From JAWLHA01 sp041690535 (GTDB lineage Bacteria; Pseudomonadota; Gammaproteobacteria; Thiohalomonadales; Thiohalomonadaceae): DNA of 45,556 nt. A program made the position numbers and the translations under genes. Positions 7,610-14,636 of the stretch are shown in pieces. Where the stretch lies: the NCBI GenBank assembly GCA_041690535.1, contig JAWLHA010000035.1:1-45556 (forward strand). The letters are read 5' to 3'. The notes below the pieces were generated by a model. That model was not told the origin of the DNA. It was given only the letters and a program-made list of their open reading frames with translations, and ran no database searches. Each line of letters begins with the position of its first letter. Within the stretch, counting starts at the first letter, position 1.

Positions 7610-8710
7610 ATGACTGAACGAGGGGATGGGCCACATCTGCTGGCGGCCATTTCGGCCCACGGTTTCGGCCACTTCGCGCAGGCCGCGCCAGTGCTGAACG
7701 AGTTGCGGCGCCTTCATCCCGAGATCCGGCTCACGATCCGCAGTGGCCTGCCGCGCTGGAAGCTGGAGAGCCGCCTGGCCGCTCCGTTCGGCCTCCAGCC
7801 GGTGTCTGACGATTTCGGCGTGGTCAACACCAGTGCCCTCGACGTGGATGTCGAGGCGAGCGCCGCCCGCTACCGGACGTGGCATACCGATTGGGAGAAG
7901 CGGGTCGCCCAGGTGGGCTCCGAGCTGGCGGCCGCCGCCCCCGACCTGCTCTTCGCCGACGTGCCCTACCTCACCCTGGCCGCCTCAGCCAAGGCGGGGA
8001 TCCCCGCGGTCGCCATGTGCTCCCTCCACTGGGGCGACATCTACTGGCACTACTGCCGCGACCTTCCCGAGGCGCCCCGCGTTCACTCCGAGATGATGGC
8101 CGCCTATCGCTCTGCCGCACAATTTCTGCGCCCCGCCCCGAGCATGCCCATGGGGGGGCTGGACAATACCCGCGCCATCGGGCCGGTCTGCTCTCAAGGC
8201 CGCAGCCGCCGGGCTGAAATCGATCGGCGCTTTGGTCTAGAACCGCATGAACGGCTGGTGTGGATTGCCATGGGCGGCATCGCCATGCGCCTGCCCATGG
8301 AAAACTGGCCCCAGACCCCGGGCGTTCGCTGGGTGGTGCAGGCCGACTGGCAGGTGCAGCGCAGCGACGTCATCACTCTCGAGGCGCTGCAGATGCCGTA
8401 CCCGGACGTCCTCGCCTCCTGCGATGCCCTGTTGACCAAGCCGGGCTACGGCAGTTTCGCCGAGGCTGCCGCCGCAGCGGTTCCAGTGCTCTACGTCTCC
8501 CGCGACGACTGGCCCGAAGAGCCGTGCCTGGTGGAGTGGCTCAAGGCCCACGGGCGCTGTGCCGAGGTGCCGCGGGCGGAGCTGGAGGCCGGTCGTCTCG
8601 GCGAGGGGCTCGACCGCCTGCTCGCCGCCCCAGCCCGAACGGCCATCCCGCCGTCAGGCGTGGGGGAGGCGGCCGCAATCCTGGCCGAACGGTTGGGCAT
8701 CGGTGCGTGA
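7610..8710 (+). CDS. GT-B-fold glycosyltransferase-like protein
   Basis: Protein of 366 aa with a Rossmann-like N-terminal half that starts LLAAISAHGFGHFAQAAPVLNEL. The Gly-His motif near the start followed by a long helix is like MurG/UGT-type GT-B glycosyltransferases and the N-terminal domain of arabinokinase-type proteins. The C-terminal half has a nucleotide-binding-like segment, CDALLTKPGYGSFAEAAAAAVPVLYVSRDDWPEE, typical of GT-B acceptor/donor sites (D/E...G..S..E...GVP.L). Substrate and product are unknown. It stands alone on the plus strand, converging on selD. I see no evidence that it belongs to the selenium pathway. Confidence 0.65.
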   Translation: MTERGDGPHLLAAISAHGFGHFAQAAPVLNELRRLHPEIRLTIRSGLPRWKLESRLAAPFGLQPVSDDFGVVNTSALDVDVEASAARYRTWHTDWEKRVAQVGSELAAAAPDLLFADVPYLTLAASAKAGIPAVAMCSLHWGDIYWHYCRDLPEAPRVHSEMMAAYRSAAQFLRPAPSMPMGGLDNTRAIGPVCSQGRSRRAEIDRRFGLEPHERLVWIAMGGIAMRLPMENWPQTPGVRWVVQADWQVQRSDVITLEALQMPYPDVLASCDALLTKPGYGSFAEAAAAAVPVLYVSRDDWPEEPCLVEWLKAHGRCAEVPRAELEAGRLGEGLDRLLAAPARTAIPPSGVGEAAAILAERLGIGA

Positions 8711-8851
8711 TGGCAGAACCCCTGACCTCACCATTGACGCCCGGGACGCGGCGGGTGCGCTGCGCTTCTCCATCCCCTTGCTGGTTCGCTACCCCGCGCC
8801 TTCAGGGAGCCCAATCGGCGTCCGCGGCAGGTACCTGGTGAAAAATCAGGG

Positions 8852-9910
8852 CTAGACTACCTCGACGAAGGGACCATCCTGCCTCTGCGCCAATGTGCCA
8901 ATGGGGTGGAGATCGAGTCCGAACGCCCTGCTCACGGCGGTGAAATCCTGTTCCGAGCCCGGTGCGACGGCCACCAGCAGGCCACCGGAGGTTTGGGGGT
9001 CACAAAGGATCTTCCGCCTCTGCTCGGGCAGCCAGGCGATCTTGTGGCCGTAGCTGTCGAAATTGCGTTGTGTGCCGCCCGGTGAACACCCCTTCTCCAG
9101 ATACAGCTCCACGTGAGGGAGCTTTGGCACGGCATCGTAGTGGAGCCGGGCGAACAGGCCACTGCCCTCGCACATCTCCAGCAGGTGCCCCAGTAGACCG
9201 AAGCCGGTGACGTCGGTCATGGCCTTGACGCCCGCGATCTTCCCAAGCTCGGCGCCTATGCTGTTGAGTTGGCACATGGTCTGGGTGGCCACTCTTTGGT
9301 GCTCCGGCCGAAGTTTTTTCTGTTTCTGGGCCGTGGTCAGGATGCCGATCCCCAGCGGCTTGGTGAGATAGAGCCGACAGCCGGGATCCGCCGTGTTGTT
9401 GCGGACAAGAAACTCGTTTTGCAGTGTGCCTGTGACCGCCAGCCCAAAGATGGGCTCCGGCGCATCGATGGAGTGCCCGCCCGCCAGCTGTATTCCGGCC
9501 TGCTGACAGGCCTTGCGGCCACCGTCGATCACCAACCGGGCAGTATCGGGCCCCAGTTTGGCGATGGGCCAGCCGAAGATGGCGATGGCCATGAGGGGGC
9601 GGGCCCCCATGGCATAGATGTCGCTGAGGGCATTGGTTGCGGCGATCTGACCGAATTCGACGGGATCGTCCACGATGGGCATGAAGAAGTCCGTGGTGGA
9701 GACAACCGATGTGCCATTGCCAAGGTCGTAGACGGCGGCATCATCCTTGGAACTGTTACCCACCAGCAGCCTGGGATCGGAAGGGGCGGGGGAGTGGCTT
9801 TTGAGGATCTCGTCCAGCAGTGCCGGCGAGATCTTGCAGCCGCATCCGGAGCCGTGGCTGTACTCGGTCATGCGGATGGTGCTTCGGGGAGTCTGTTCCG
9901 GGTTTTCCAT
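8852..9910 (-). CDS. selD: Selenide, water dikinase (selenophosphate synthase)
   Basis: Makes selenophosphate from selenide and ATP, the selenium donor for Sec-tRNA. The protein has 352 aa (E. coli 347). The N-terminal catalytic motif GSGCGCKISP has C23, C25 and K26, equivalent to C17, C19 and K20 of E. coli; a cysteine rather than selenocysteine is encoded. Metal/ATP residues lie in the DDAAVYDLGNG and TTDFFMPIVDDP segments, and TDVTGFGLLGH is the ATP-binding signature. The frame is open further upstream, but that part overlaps tRNA-Sec, so I place the start at the ATG at 9910, which has an AGGA ribosome site. The start lies 45 bases after selC on the same strand. Confidence 0.97.
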   Translation of the reverse strand: MENPEQTPRSTIRMTEYSHGSGCGCKISPALLDEILKSHSPAPSDPRLLVGNSSKDDAAVYDLGNGTSVVSTTDFFMPIVDDPVEFGQIAATNALSDIYAMGARPLMAIAIFGWPIAKLGPDTARLVIDGGRKACQQAGIQLAGGHSIDAPEPIFGLAVTGTLQNEFLVRNNTADPGCRLYLTKPLGIGILTTAQKQKKLRPEHQRVATQTMCQLNSIGAELGKIAGVKAMTDVTGFGLLGHLLEMCEGSGLFARLHYDAVPKLPHVELYLEKGCSPGGTQRNFDSYGHKIAWLPEQRRKILCDPQTSGGLLVAVAPGSEQDFTAVSRAFGLDLHPIGTLAQRQDGPFVEVV

Positions 9911-9955
9911 CACCGCATCCTGTTCAGCAAGGGGCCACTGAGGCTGGAAGGAGAT

Positions 9956-10051
9956 TGGCGGAAGAGAGCAGGAGTCGAACCTGCCAGGGACCGCGTGGCC
10001 GCCCCTCCCGGTTTTGAAGACCGGGCGCCCCACCGGGGAACGATCTCTTCC
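9956..10051 (-). tRNA. selC: tRNA-Sec (anticodon UCA)
   Basis: Read on the minus strand this is a 96-nt tRNA with an 8-bp acceptor stem, GGAAGAGA paired with TCTCTTCC, and an encoded CCA. The T-arm is 5 bp (GCAGG-TTCGACT-CCTGC), giving the 8+5 acceptor/T stack typical of bacterial tRNA-Sec. The anticodon arm is a 6-bp stem with loop CTTCAAA and anticodon TCA, which reads UGA. The extra arm is long and GC-rich. It starts five bases after the selB stop and precedes selD, so it is probably processed from a selA-selB-selC-selD transcript. Confidence 0.97.
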
Positions 10052-10056
10052 ATGGT

Positions 10057-11985
10057 TCATCGCACCGTCCACTGGTGCGCTGCGCCTTCGTGGCGTAACA
10101 CGTGGTCATCCCGGATACGCCGAGTGTAGCCAACGCGATCGAAGAACTCGAGAATGCGAATGGCCACCTTGCGCCCCCCACCGCCATCGGCAAACAGGAG
10201 GTCGCGAAACGCAGCGGCCCGCGCCGCCCCCTGCTCCTCGTGGAGTCGGCGAACGATGTCGGCCAGTTCCGCCACCGCCGCGGCGGTGAAATAGTGATCG
10301 TGGGCGACGGGATAGAGCTCGCCGGCCCGGGCGATCCGCTTGAACAGTCGCCGCACCTCATGCTCCGGCGTGCCCGTTGCCTGGTGCACATCGCGCACCC
10401 GCGGCGGGTTGTAGGGGCTGGCATCCAGCAGCGGCTTCAGCTCGGCAAAACGGCGGCGGTCGCCTTCGGTGAGGCGGGGGCGGTGGTCGGGCAGGTGCAG
10501 CCAGGCCCGGGTCCGGGCGATCAGCCCCGAGGCCCGCAGTTCAGTGCTGAGGGTCTCGAAGGCGGGGCGGGGCAGGTTGGCAGCGACCATGCGGCGCAGC
10601 CGTTCGGATTCGACGCCGATCATGTCCGGGGCGCATTCGTGTTCCCGCGCCAGGAGCTCGGGCACTCTGGCCCGGAGTGCCTCCCAGGCCGCCTCTGCGA
10701 TGCCGATCGCGTCGTCACCGTCCCCAATCACCCGCAGGCCGGCTCGCCGCCACAATTGCTCGGCCTCGGCCTCACTGAGATTCCAGTTCAGGGAGAAGCG
10801 TTGGAGGTCGATGCCCACCGCGGCCTGGGTCGCCAGCCACTCCAGGACAACCGCCGCGTCGTCGCCGCGCATCCGCTCCAGCAGCGCGAGCCGCTGGGGC
10901 GTGCGCTTGTAGCGGGTGGGCGGGAAGCTATCCAGCACCCGGCCCCCCGCCACGGTGCGCTGGGCCCCCGCATCCCGCAGGATGAAGCGGTCGCCCCGCA
11001 GGGCCAGGGTTTGGCGCTCCAGCAGCACCTCCGCCAGCGCCGTGCCGCCGGGGCGGACCTCCTTGCAGTCGAGCAGGGCCACCCGGCCGAGGAGGTCCTC
11101 GGTCCCCAGATGCACGTGCACGCTCTGCATGTGCGTCAATGGCTGCTGGCCGGCAGGGACGCGCAGCTCCCCCTGAAAACGAGAGAGGGGCATGGCGAGG
11201 GCCGGATCGACCAACCACATGCCGCGCGCAACGTCCTTCTTCTCGAAGTCGCCCTTGAGCGCCAGTGCACACCGCTCGCCCGCCTGGCCTCTTTCGGCGG
11301 GATGGTCCTGAACGTGCAGACCGCGCACGCGCGCCTTCAGCCCCCCCGGGGCGAGGGTGACCGTCTCCCCAACGCCGATGGTGCCGGCGTGGGCCGTGCC
11401 GGTCACCACCGTGCCCACCCCCGTAAGCGAGAAACAGCGGTCGATGGCGAGGCGGAACCGCCCCTCTGAGGGGGGACGGCTGAAGGTGACCGCCGTGGTC
11501 TCCAGGTGGTTGTGCAATGCGGCCACCCCCTCTCCCGTCCGGCTCGACACCGGAAAAACCGGGCTGCCTGAGAGCCCGGTGCCGGCCAGGAGTTCTGCCA
11601 CTTCCCGGCGGGCCTCCTCGAGTCGCTCGGGCGAGACGGCATCGATCTTGGTGAGGGCCACCGCCCCCTGGGTCAGGCAAAGCAGCTCCAGCAGCTCCAG
11701 GTGTTCCCGCGTCTGCGGCATCGGCCCGTCATCGGCGGCAATGACCAGCAGGACGAAGTCGATGGCGGTCGCACCGGCGAGCATGTTGTGGATCAGCCGT
11801 TCGTGCCCTGGCACGTCGACGAAGCCAAGCACCGACCCATCTCCCAGGGGGGCGTAGGCGTAGCCGAGATCGAGGGTGATGCCGCGCGCCTTCTCCTGCG
11901 GCAGGCGGTCGGCATCGACCCCGGTGAGCGCCTTCACCAGCGTGGTCTTGCCGTGGTCGATGTGTCCGGCGGTGCCAATCAGCAT
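10057..11985 (-). CDS. selB: Selenocysteine-specific elongation factor SelB
   Basis: Special translation GTPase that carries Sec-tRNA to UGA codons by binding the SECIS hairpin. The protein has 642 aa (E. coli 614). The EF-Tu-like part has G1 GTAGHIDHGKTT near the N-terminus, G3 DVPGHE and G4 TKID. Domains 2 and 3 follow, then the C-terminal winged-helix repeats that bind mRNA (about 380-642). I chose the ATG at 11985 because MLIGTAGHIDHGKTT is the canonical start and AGGGATG lies upstream; a TTG eight codons earlier is less likely. It follows selA after 123 bases containing a palindromic repeat. Confidence 0.97.
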   Translation of the reverse strand: MLIGTAGHIDHGKTTLVKALTGVDADRLPQEKARGITLDLGYAYAPLGDGSVLGFVDVPGHERLIHNMLAGATAIDFVLLVIAADDGPMPQTREHLELLELLCLTQGAVALTKIDAVSPERLEEARREVAELLAGTGLSGSPVFPVSSRTGEGVAALHNHLETTAVTFSRPPSEGRFRLAIDRCFSLTGVGTVVTGTAHAGTIGVGETVTLAPGGLKARVRGLHVQDHPAERGQAGERCALALKGDFEKKDVARGMWLVDPALAMPLSRFQGELRVPAGQQPLTHMQSVHVHLGTEDLLGRVALLDCKEVRPGGTALAEVLLERQTLALRGDRFILRDAGAQRTVAGGRVLDSFPPTRYKRTPQRLALLERMRGDDAAVVLEWLATQAAVGIDLQRFSLNWNLSEAEAEQLWRRAGLRVIGDGDDAIGIAEAAWEALRARVPELLAREHECAPDMIGVESERLRRMVAANLPRPAFETLSTELRASGLIARTRAWLHLPDHRPRLTEGDRRRFAELKPLLDASPYNPPRVRDVHQATGTPEHEVRRLFKRIARAGELYPVAHDHYFTAAAVAELADIVRRLHEEQGAARAAAFRDLLFADGGGGRKVAIRILEFFDRVGYTRRIRDDHVLRHEGAAHQWTVR

Positions 11986-12044
11986 GGCGCGTGCATCCCT
12001 TGGGGCCAACGGAACGCCTTTAAGGCGACAGGAAACTGCATTGA

Positions 12045-12093
12045 TCTCGCCAAGACGCCAAGATCGCCAAGCAAGAGTATTTTCTTGGCGAGA
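12045..12093. repeat. CGCCAAG-type palindromic element in the selA-selB gap
   Basis: Terminal inverted repeat TCTCGCCAAG (12045-12054) / CTTGGCGAGA (12084-12093), with an internal reiteration of CGCCAAG. A longer relative occurs at 44231-44308. Elements of this word type are common between genes of many proteobacteria. This one lies inside the selA-selB unit. Confidence 0.7.
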
Positions 12094-12108
12094 ATCATTT
12101 GTTTTCCT

Positions 12109-13533
12109 TCAGGTCTGCCTGCGACCGCCAATCAAGGCCGTACCGACGCTCAAGGCAGAGAGCTGCGCAGCGAATTCGCGCTCCTCGGCGGGTGCGAGGC
12201 AGCGCAGGTCCAGCAGCAGAACCCCGCCATCGATGCGCCCGATGACCGGCCGCTTTAACCCGCGCAGTGCCGCCTCGATGCGATGGAGTACGCAGCCCCT
12301 TTTCCCTTGCGGGCGGATGGCAAGGCCGGCTGAGGGCAGACGGTCCACGGGCAAGGAGCCGGAGCCGATCTGGGAGTTGAGCGGGACCATCTCCACCGTC
12401 ACCGGCAGTGGGGCCAACGCCCGCTGCAGGGGGGGGAGCAGGTGTTGCGCCGCGGCACGGATCTCCGATTCGGGACGGGTCAGTTGCGCCAGCGCGGTCA
12501 GGCGCTCCTGCAGGCGATCCGGGTCCCGGTAGAGGCGCAGCACCGCTTCGAGGGCGGCCAGGGTGATCTTGCCGACGCGCAGCGCGCGCTTGAGCGGATT
12601 TTTCTTGAGCTCCGCAATGAGATCCCGGCGACCGACCAGCAGACCGGCCTGGGGACCGCCGAGCAGCTTGTCACCGGAAAAGGTGACCAGGTCGGCACCG
12701 GCGGCGAGGCTCTCGCGCGGCGTCGGCTCGTGCGGCAGCCCCCAGCGCTCCAGGTTGGTTAGGGTGCCGGAACCGAGATCGACCACGAAGGGCAGGCCGT
12801 GGGCATGGGCCAGCTCGGCCAGCCCCCTTTCGGGCACGGCGCAGGTGAAGCCCTGGACGGCATAGTTGCTGGTGTGGATCTTCATCAGCAGGGCCGTGCG
12901 CGGCGTGATCGCCTCGCTGAAGTCCTTCAGGTGGGTGCGGTTGGTGGTGCCGACCTCCACCAGCCTGGCCCCGGCACGCTTCATGATGTCGGGCACGCGG
13001 AAGGCGCCGCCGATCTCAATCAGCTCGCCGCGGGAGACCACGACCTTCCTCTTTCGCGCCAAGGTGTCGAGCAGCAGCAAGACCGCGGCGGCGTTGTTGT
13101 TCACCACGGTGGCGGCCTCGGCCCCGGTGAGCTCGCACAGCAATTCATGGACGATGTCGTCGCGGTCGCCGCGCCCGCCGCTTTCGATGTCGTATTCAAG
13201 GGCACACGGGTGGCGGGCGGCGGTGACCAGTGCCTGGACGGCCTCTTCGGGCAGCGGCGCACGGCCCAGATTGGTGTGCAGCACCGTGCCGGTGAGATTG
13301 AAGACCGGGCGGAGTCTGGGCAGGGCGAGGGCCTTCGCGTCGGCGGTGACCTTTTCGATCAGGCTCTCGGTGTCGGGGATCGGCGCGCCGGCTCGGGCCG
13401 CCTCGCGAACATCCGCCAGTGTGGTGCGGACGAGCCGGGTGACAACGGCATGGCCATGGCTGTCCACCAGGGCTGCGACCTCCGCGTCAGCAAGCAGGCG
13501 GCTGACGGAGGGCAGCTTGGAGAGCTGATTCAT
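12109..13533 (-). CDS. selA: L-seryl-tRNA(Sec) selenium transferase
   Basis: PLP enzyme that converts Ser-tRNA(Sec) to Sec-tRNA(Sec) using selenophosphate. It has 474 aa (E. coli 463). Conserved blocks include NLTGTVLHTNLGRAPLP (about 79-95), the ESGGRGDRDD segment with its Gly-Arg core (117-126), and the PLP lysine K289 in VTFSGDKLLGGPQAG (E. coli K295). The N-terminal tRNA-binding domain opens with LPSVSRLL. The set selA-selB-selC-selD runs on one strand. A MITE-like element lies just upstream of the start, between selA and prxU. Confidence 0.97.
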   Translation of the reverse strand: MNQLSKLPSVSRLLADAEVAALVDSHGHAVVTRLVRTTLADVREAARAGAPIPDTESLIEKVTADAKALALPRLRPVFNLTGTVLHTNLGRAPLPEEAVQALVTAARHPCALEYDIESGGRGDRDDIVHELLCELTGAEAATVVNNNAAAVLLLLDTLARKRKVVVSRGELIEIGGAFRVPDIMKRAGARLVEVGTTNRTHLKDFSEAITPRTALLMKIHTSNYAVQGFTCAVPERGLAELAHAHGLPFVVDLGSGTLTNLERWGLPHEPTPRESLAAGADLVTFSGDKLLGGPQAGLLVGRRDLIAELKKNPLKRALRVGKITLAALEAVLRLYRDPDRLQERLTALAQLTRPESEIRAAAQHLLPPLQRALAPLPVTVEMVPLNSQIGSGSLPVDRLPSAGLAIRPQGKRGCVLHRIEAALRGLKRPVIGRIDGGVLLLDLRCLAPAEEREFAAQLSALSVGTALIGGRRQT

Positions 13534-13575
13534 ATCGTTGGCTCCCGCCGTTTATCCACGAGGCCCGCGACGCCC

Positions 13576-13651
13576 CTAAGGTGAACGCATCCTTTCCCAA
13601 GGACTTCCATCGCTCACAGCACGGCCGTGAGGTAGGTATGCGTTCACCCTG
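13576..13651 (+). repeat. Short MITE-like element with exact 10-bp target duplication
   Basis: A 76-bp deletion form of the dispersed element. GGTGAACGCAT (13580-13590) and ATGCGTTCACC (13638-13648) are perfect terminal inverted repeats. The insertion is flanked by identical direct repeats CGCGACGCCC at 13566-13575 and 13652-13661, strong evidence of transposition. It lies between selA and the prxU terminator. Confidence 0.88.
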
Positions 13652-13769
13652 CGCGACGCCCTGCCACAGTTTAGCTGCACGCGGGCGCAGGGCAGGTTGT
13701 CGACAAAACCGTCGGGCCTGCGGCTTCCTCTTTGGTGCCAATGGACGCCACACCCCCTCTCCATCCAAC

Positions 13770-13793
13770 AAAAACCCCGCCAGGGGGCGGGGT
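13770..13793 (-). terminator. Rho-independent terminator of prxU
   Basis: On the minus strand CCCCGCC (13786-13792) pairs with GGCGGGG (13775-13781) around a 4-base loop, followed by a U-rich tail. It lies about 30 bases after the prxU stop, so prxU is probably transcribed separately from selA. Confidence 0.9.
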
Positions 13794-13820
13794 CTGCAAT
13801 GGTCGGCAAGAGCTAATCGG

Positions 13821-14534
13821 CTATTCCGTGGGCTTCCAGACCTCCCACACCTTCCCGACCAGATCCGGCCCGGGTTTGAGGGTCGGCATGCCCGGCTCCC
13901 AGCCCGCGGGCGTTGCCTCGGTACCTCCACTGGCGCGTACGTGCTGGTAGGCCTGGATCTGCCGGATCGTTTCGGCGATCTTGCGCCCGACCGGCGGGGT
14001 GAGCACTTCCATGGCCTGGATCACGCCATCGGGGTCGATGATGAAGCGCCCCCGCATCTCAATCCCCTGATTCTCGTCCCATACCCCGTACGCCCGACCG
14101 ACATTGCCTGCCTGGTCGGAAGCCATATGGTATGGCACGCCGCCAGCCACCATCTTGCTCAACTCATCGTCGTTCCACATCTTGTGGACAAAGTGGCTGT
14201 CCACACTGACCGAGATGACTTCCACACCCAGGTCCTGCAACGTTTTGTACTTCGCGGCGACCGCCGACACTTCCGTTGCTCAGACGAAGGTGAAATCACC
14301 GGGGTAGAAGCAGAGCATCACCCATTTGCCGGCGAAGTCCGACAGCGTCACGTTGGTGAAGCCGCCCTTGTAATAGGCCGGCGCGGTGAAGTCAGGGGCT
14401 TTTTGCCCGACGCGTGCACTCATCCTGGTCGCCTCCTCTCGGGCCGTGGGTTCGGAGGATGCAGGGGCTTCCGACGGCTGCTCACCGGCCACCGAACCGG
14501 ACACCCGGGCACATCCCAGCGGTTGCTCTTGCAT
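13821..14534 (-). CDS. prxU: Selenocysteine-containing peroxiredoxin (in-frame UGA = Sec)
   Basis: AhpC/TSA-type peroxiredoxin, expected to reduce hydrogen peroxide, organic peroxides or peroxynitrite. The frame is interrupted once by UGA at 14280-14282, exactly where the peroxidatic cysteine belongs: YPGDFTFV-U-ATE against the family YPGDFTFVCPTE. Reading continues through GRAYGVWDENQGIEMRGRFIIDPDGVI to the end. A SECIS-like hairpin follows the UGA, and selA, selB, selC and selD lie next to it. The resolving-cysteine site (family CPAGW) reads TPAGW, so this is a 1-Cys-type (1-Sec) enzyme. Two starts have good ribosome sites: ATG 14534 (237 residues, Sec85) and ATG 14423 (200 residues, Sec48). 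The second gives the usual family length; the first adds a 37-residue Ala/Ser/Glu-rich tail. Automatic gene callers would split it in two. Confidence 0.93.
14237..14282 (-). promoter_or_regulatory. SECIS element with Sec UGA codon
   Basis: The UGA is at 14280-14282. Directly after it GCAACG pairs with CGTTGC (outer stem, nucleotides 1-6 with 38-43 after the UGA). A GUG/UAC helix and a 4-bp CGGC/GCCG stem follow, capped by a GGUC tetraloop at nucleotides 18-21. Bacterial SECIS hairpins, such as E. coli fdhF, have a GGU-containing apical loop at about the same distance from the UGA (18 nt there, 17 here). This supports SelB-dependent decoding. Confidence 0.85.
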
Positions 14535-14576
14535 GGTGTCTCCTCTCGTTGCGGGGCGGAAAGGACACGCTAATAA

Positions 14577-14605
14577 CGACTAAGCCACGGACAGACCCGC
14601 GTCAA
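14577..14605 (-). promoter_or_regulatory. Possible sigma-70 promoter of prxU
   Basis: On the minus strand TTGACG (14600-14605) is followed after 17 bases by TAGTCG (14577-14582). The -35 is good and the -10 is poor. Transcription would begin near 14570, leaving about 35 nt before the ATG at 14534 and including both candidate starts. Confidence 0.35.
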
Positions 14606-14636
14606 GGCGGGGGATTTAACGACAAAAGGAGAACGG

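Noticed and set aside
7227..7613. 128-aa open frame between the activator and the glycosyltransferase-like gene
   Set aside because: Starts inside the previous stop region, covers a terminator-like hairpin and has no recognisable features.
7610..8710. Selenosugar synthase (SenB-like) in a selenoneine cluster
   Set aside because: No SenA-like gene is present, the gene is convergent with selD, and the motifs do not specifically resemble SenB.
8852..9910. SelD as a selenoprotein
   Set aside because: The catalytic motif is GSGCGCKI with normal cysteine codons; no UGA is present.
14280..14282. Reading the UGA as a nonsense mutation or as two separate genes
   Set aside because: The UGA sits exactly at the catalytic Cys position, the frame is otherwise intact, a SECIS-like hairpin follows, and the full Sec machinery is adjacent.
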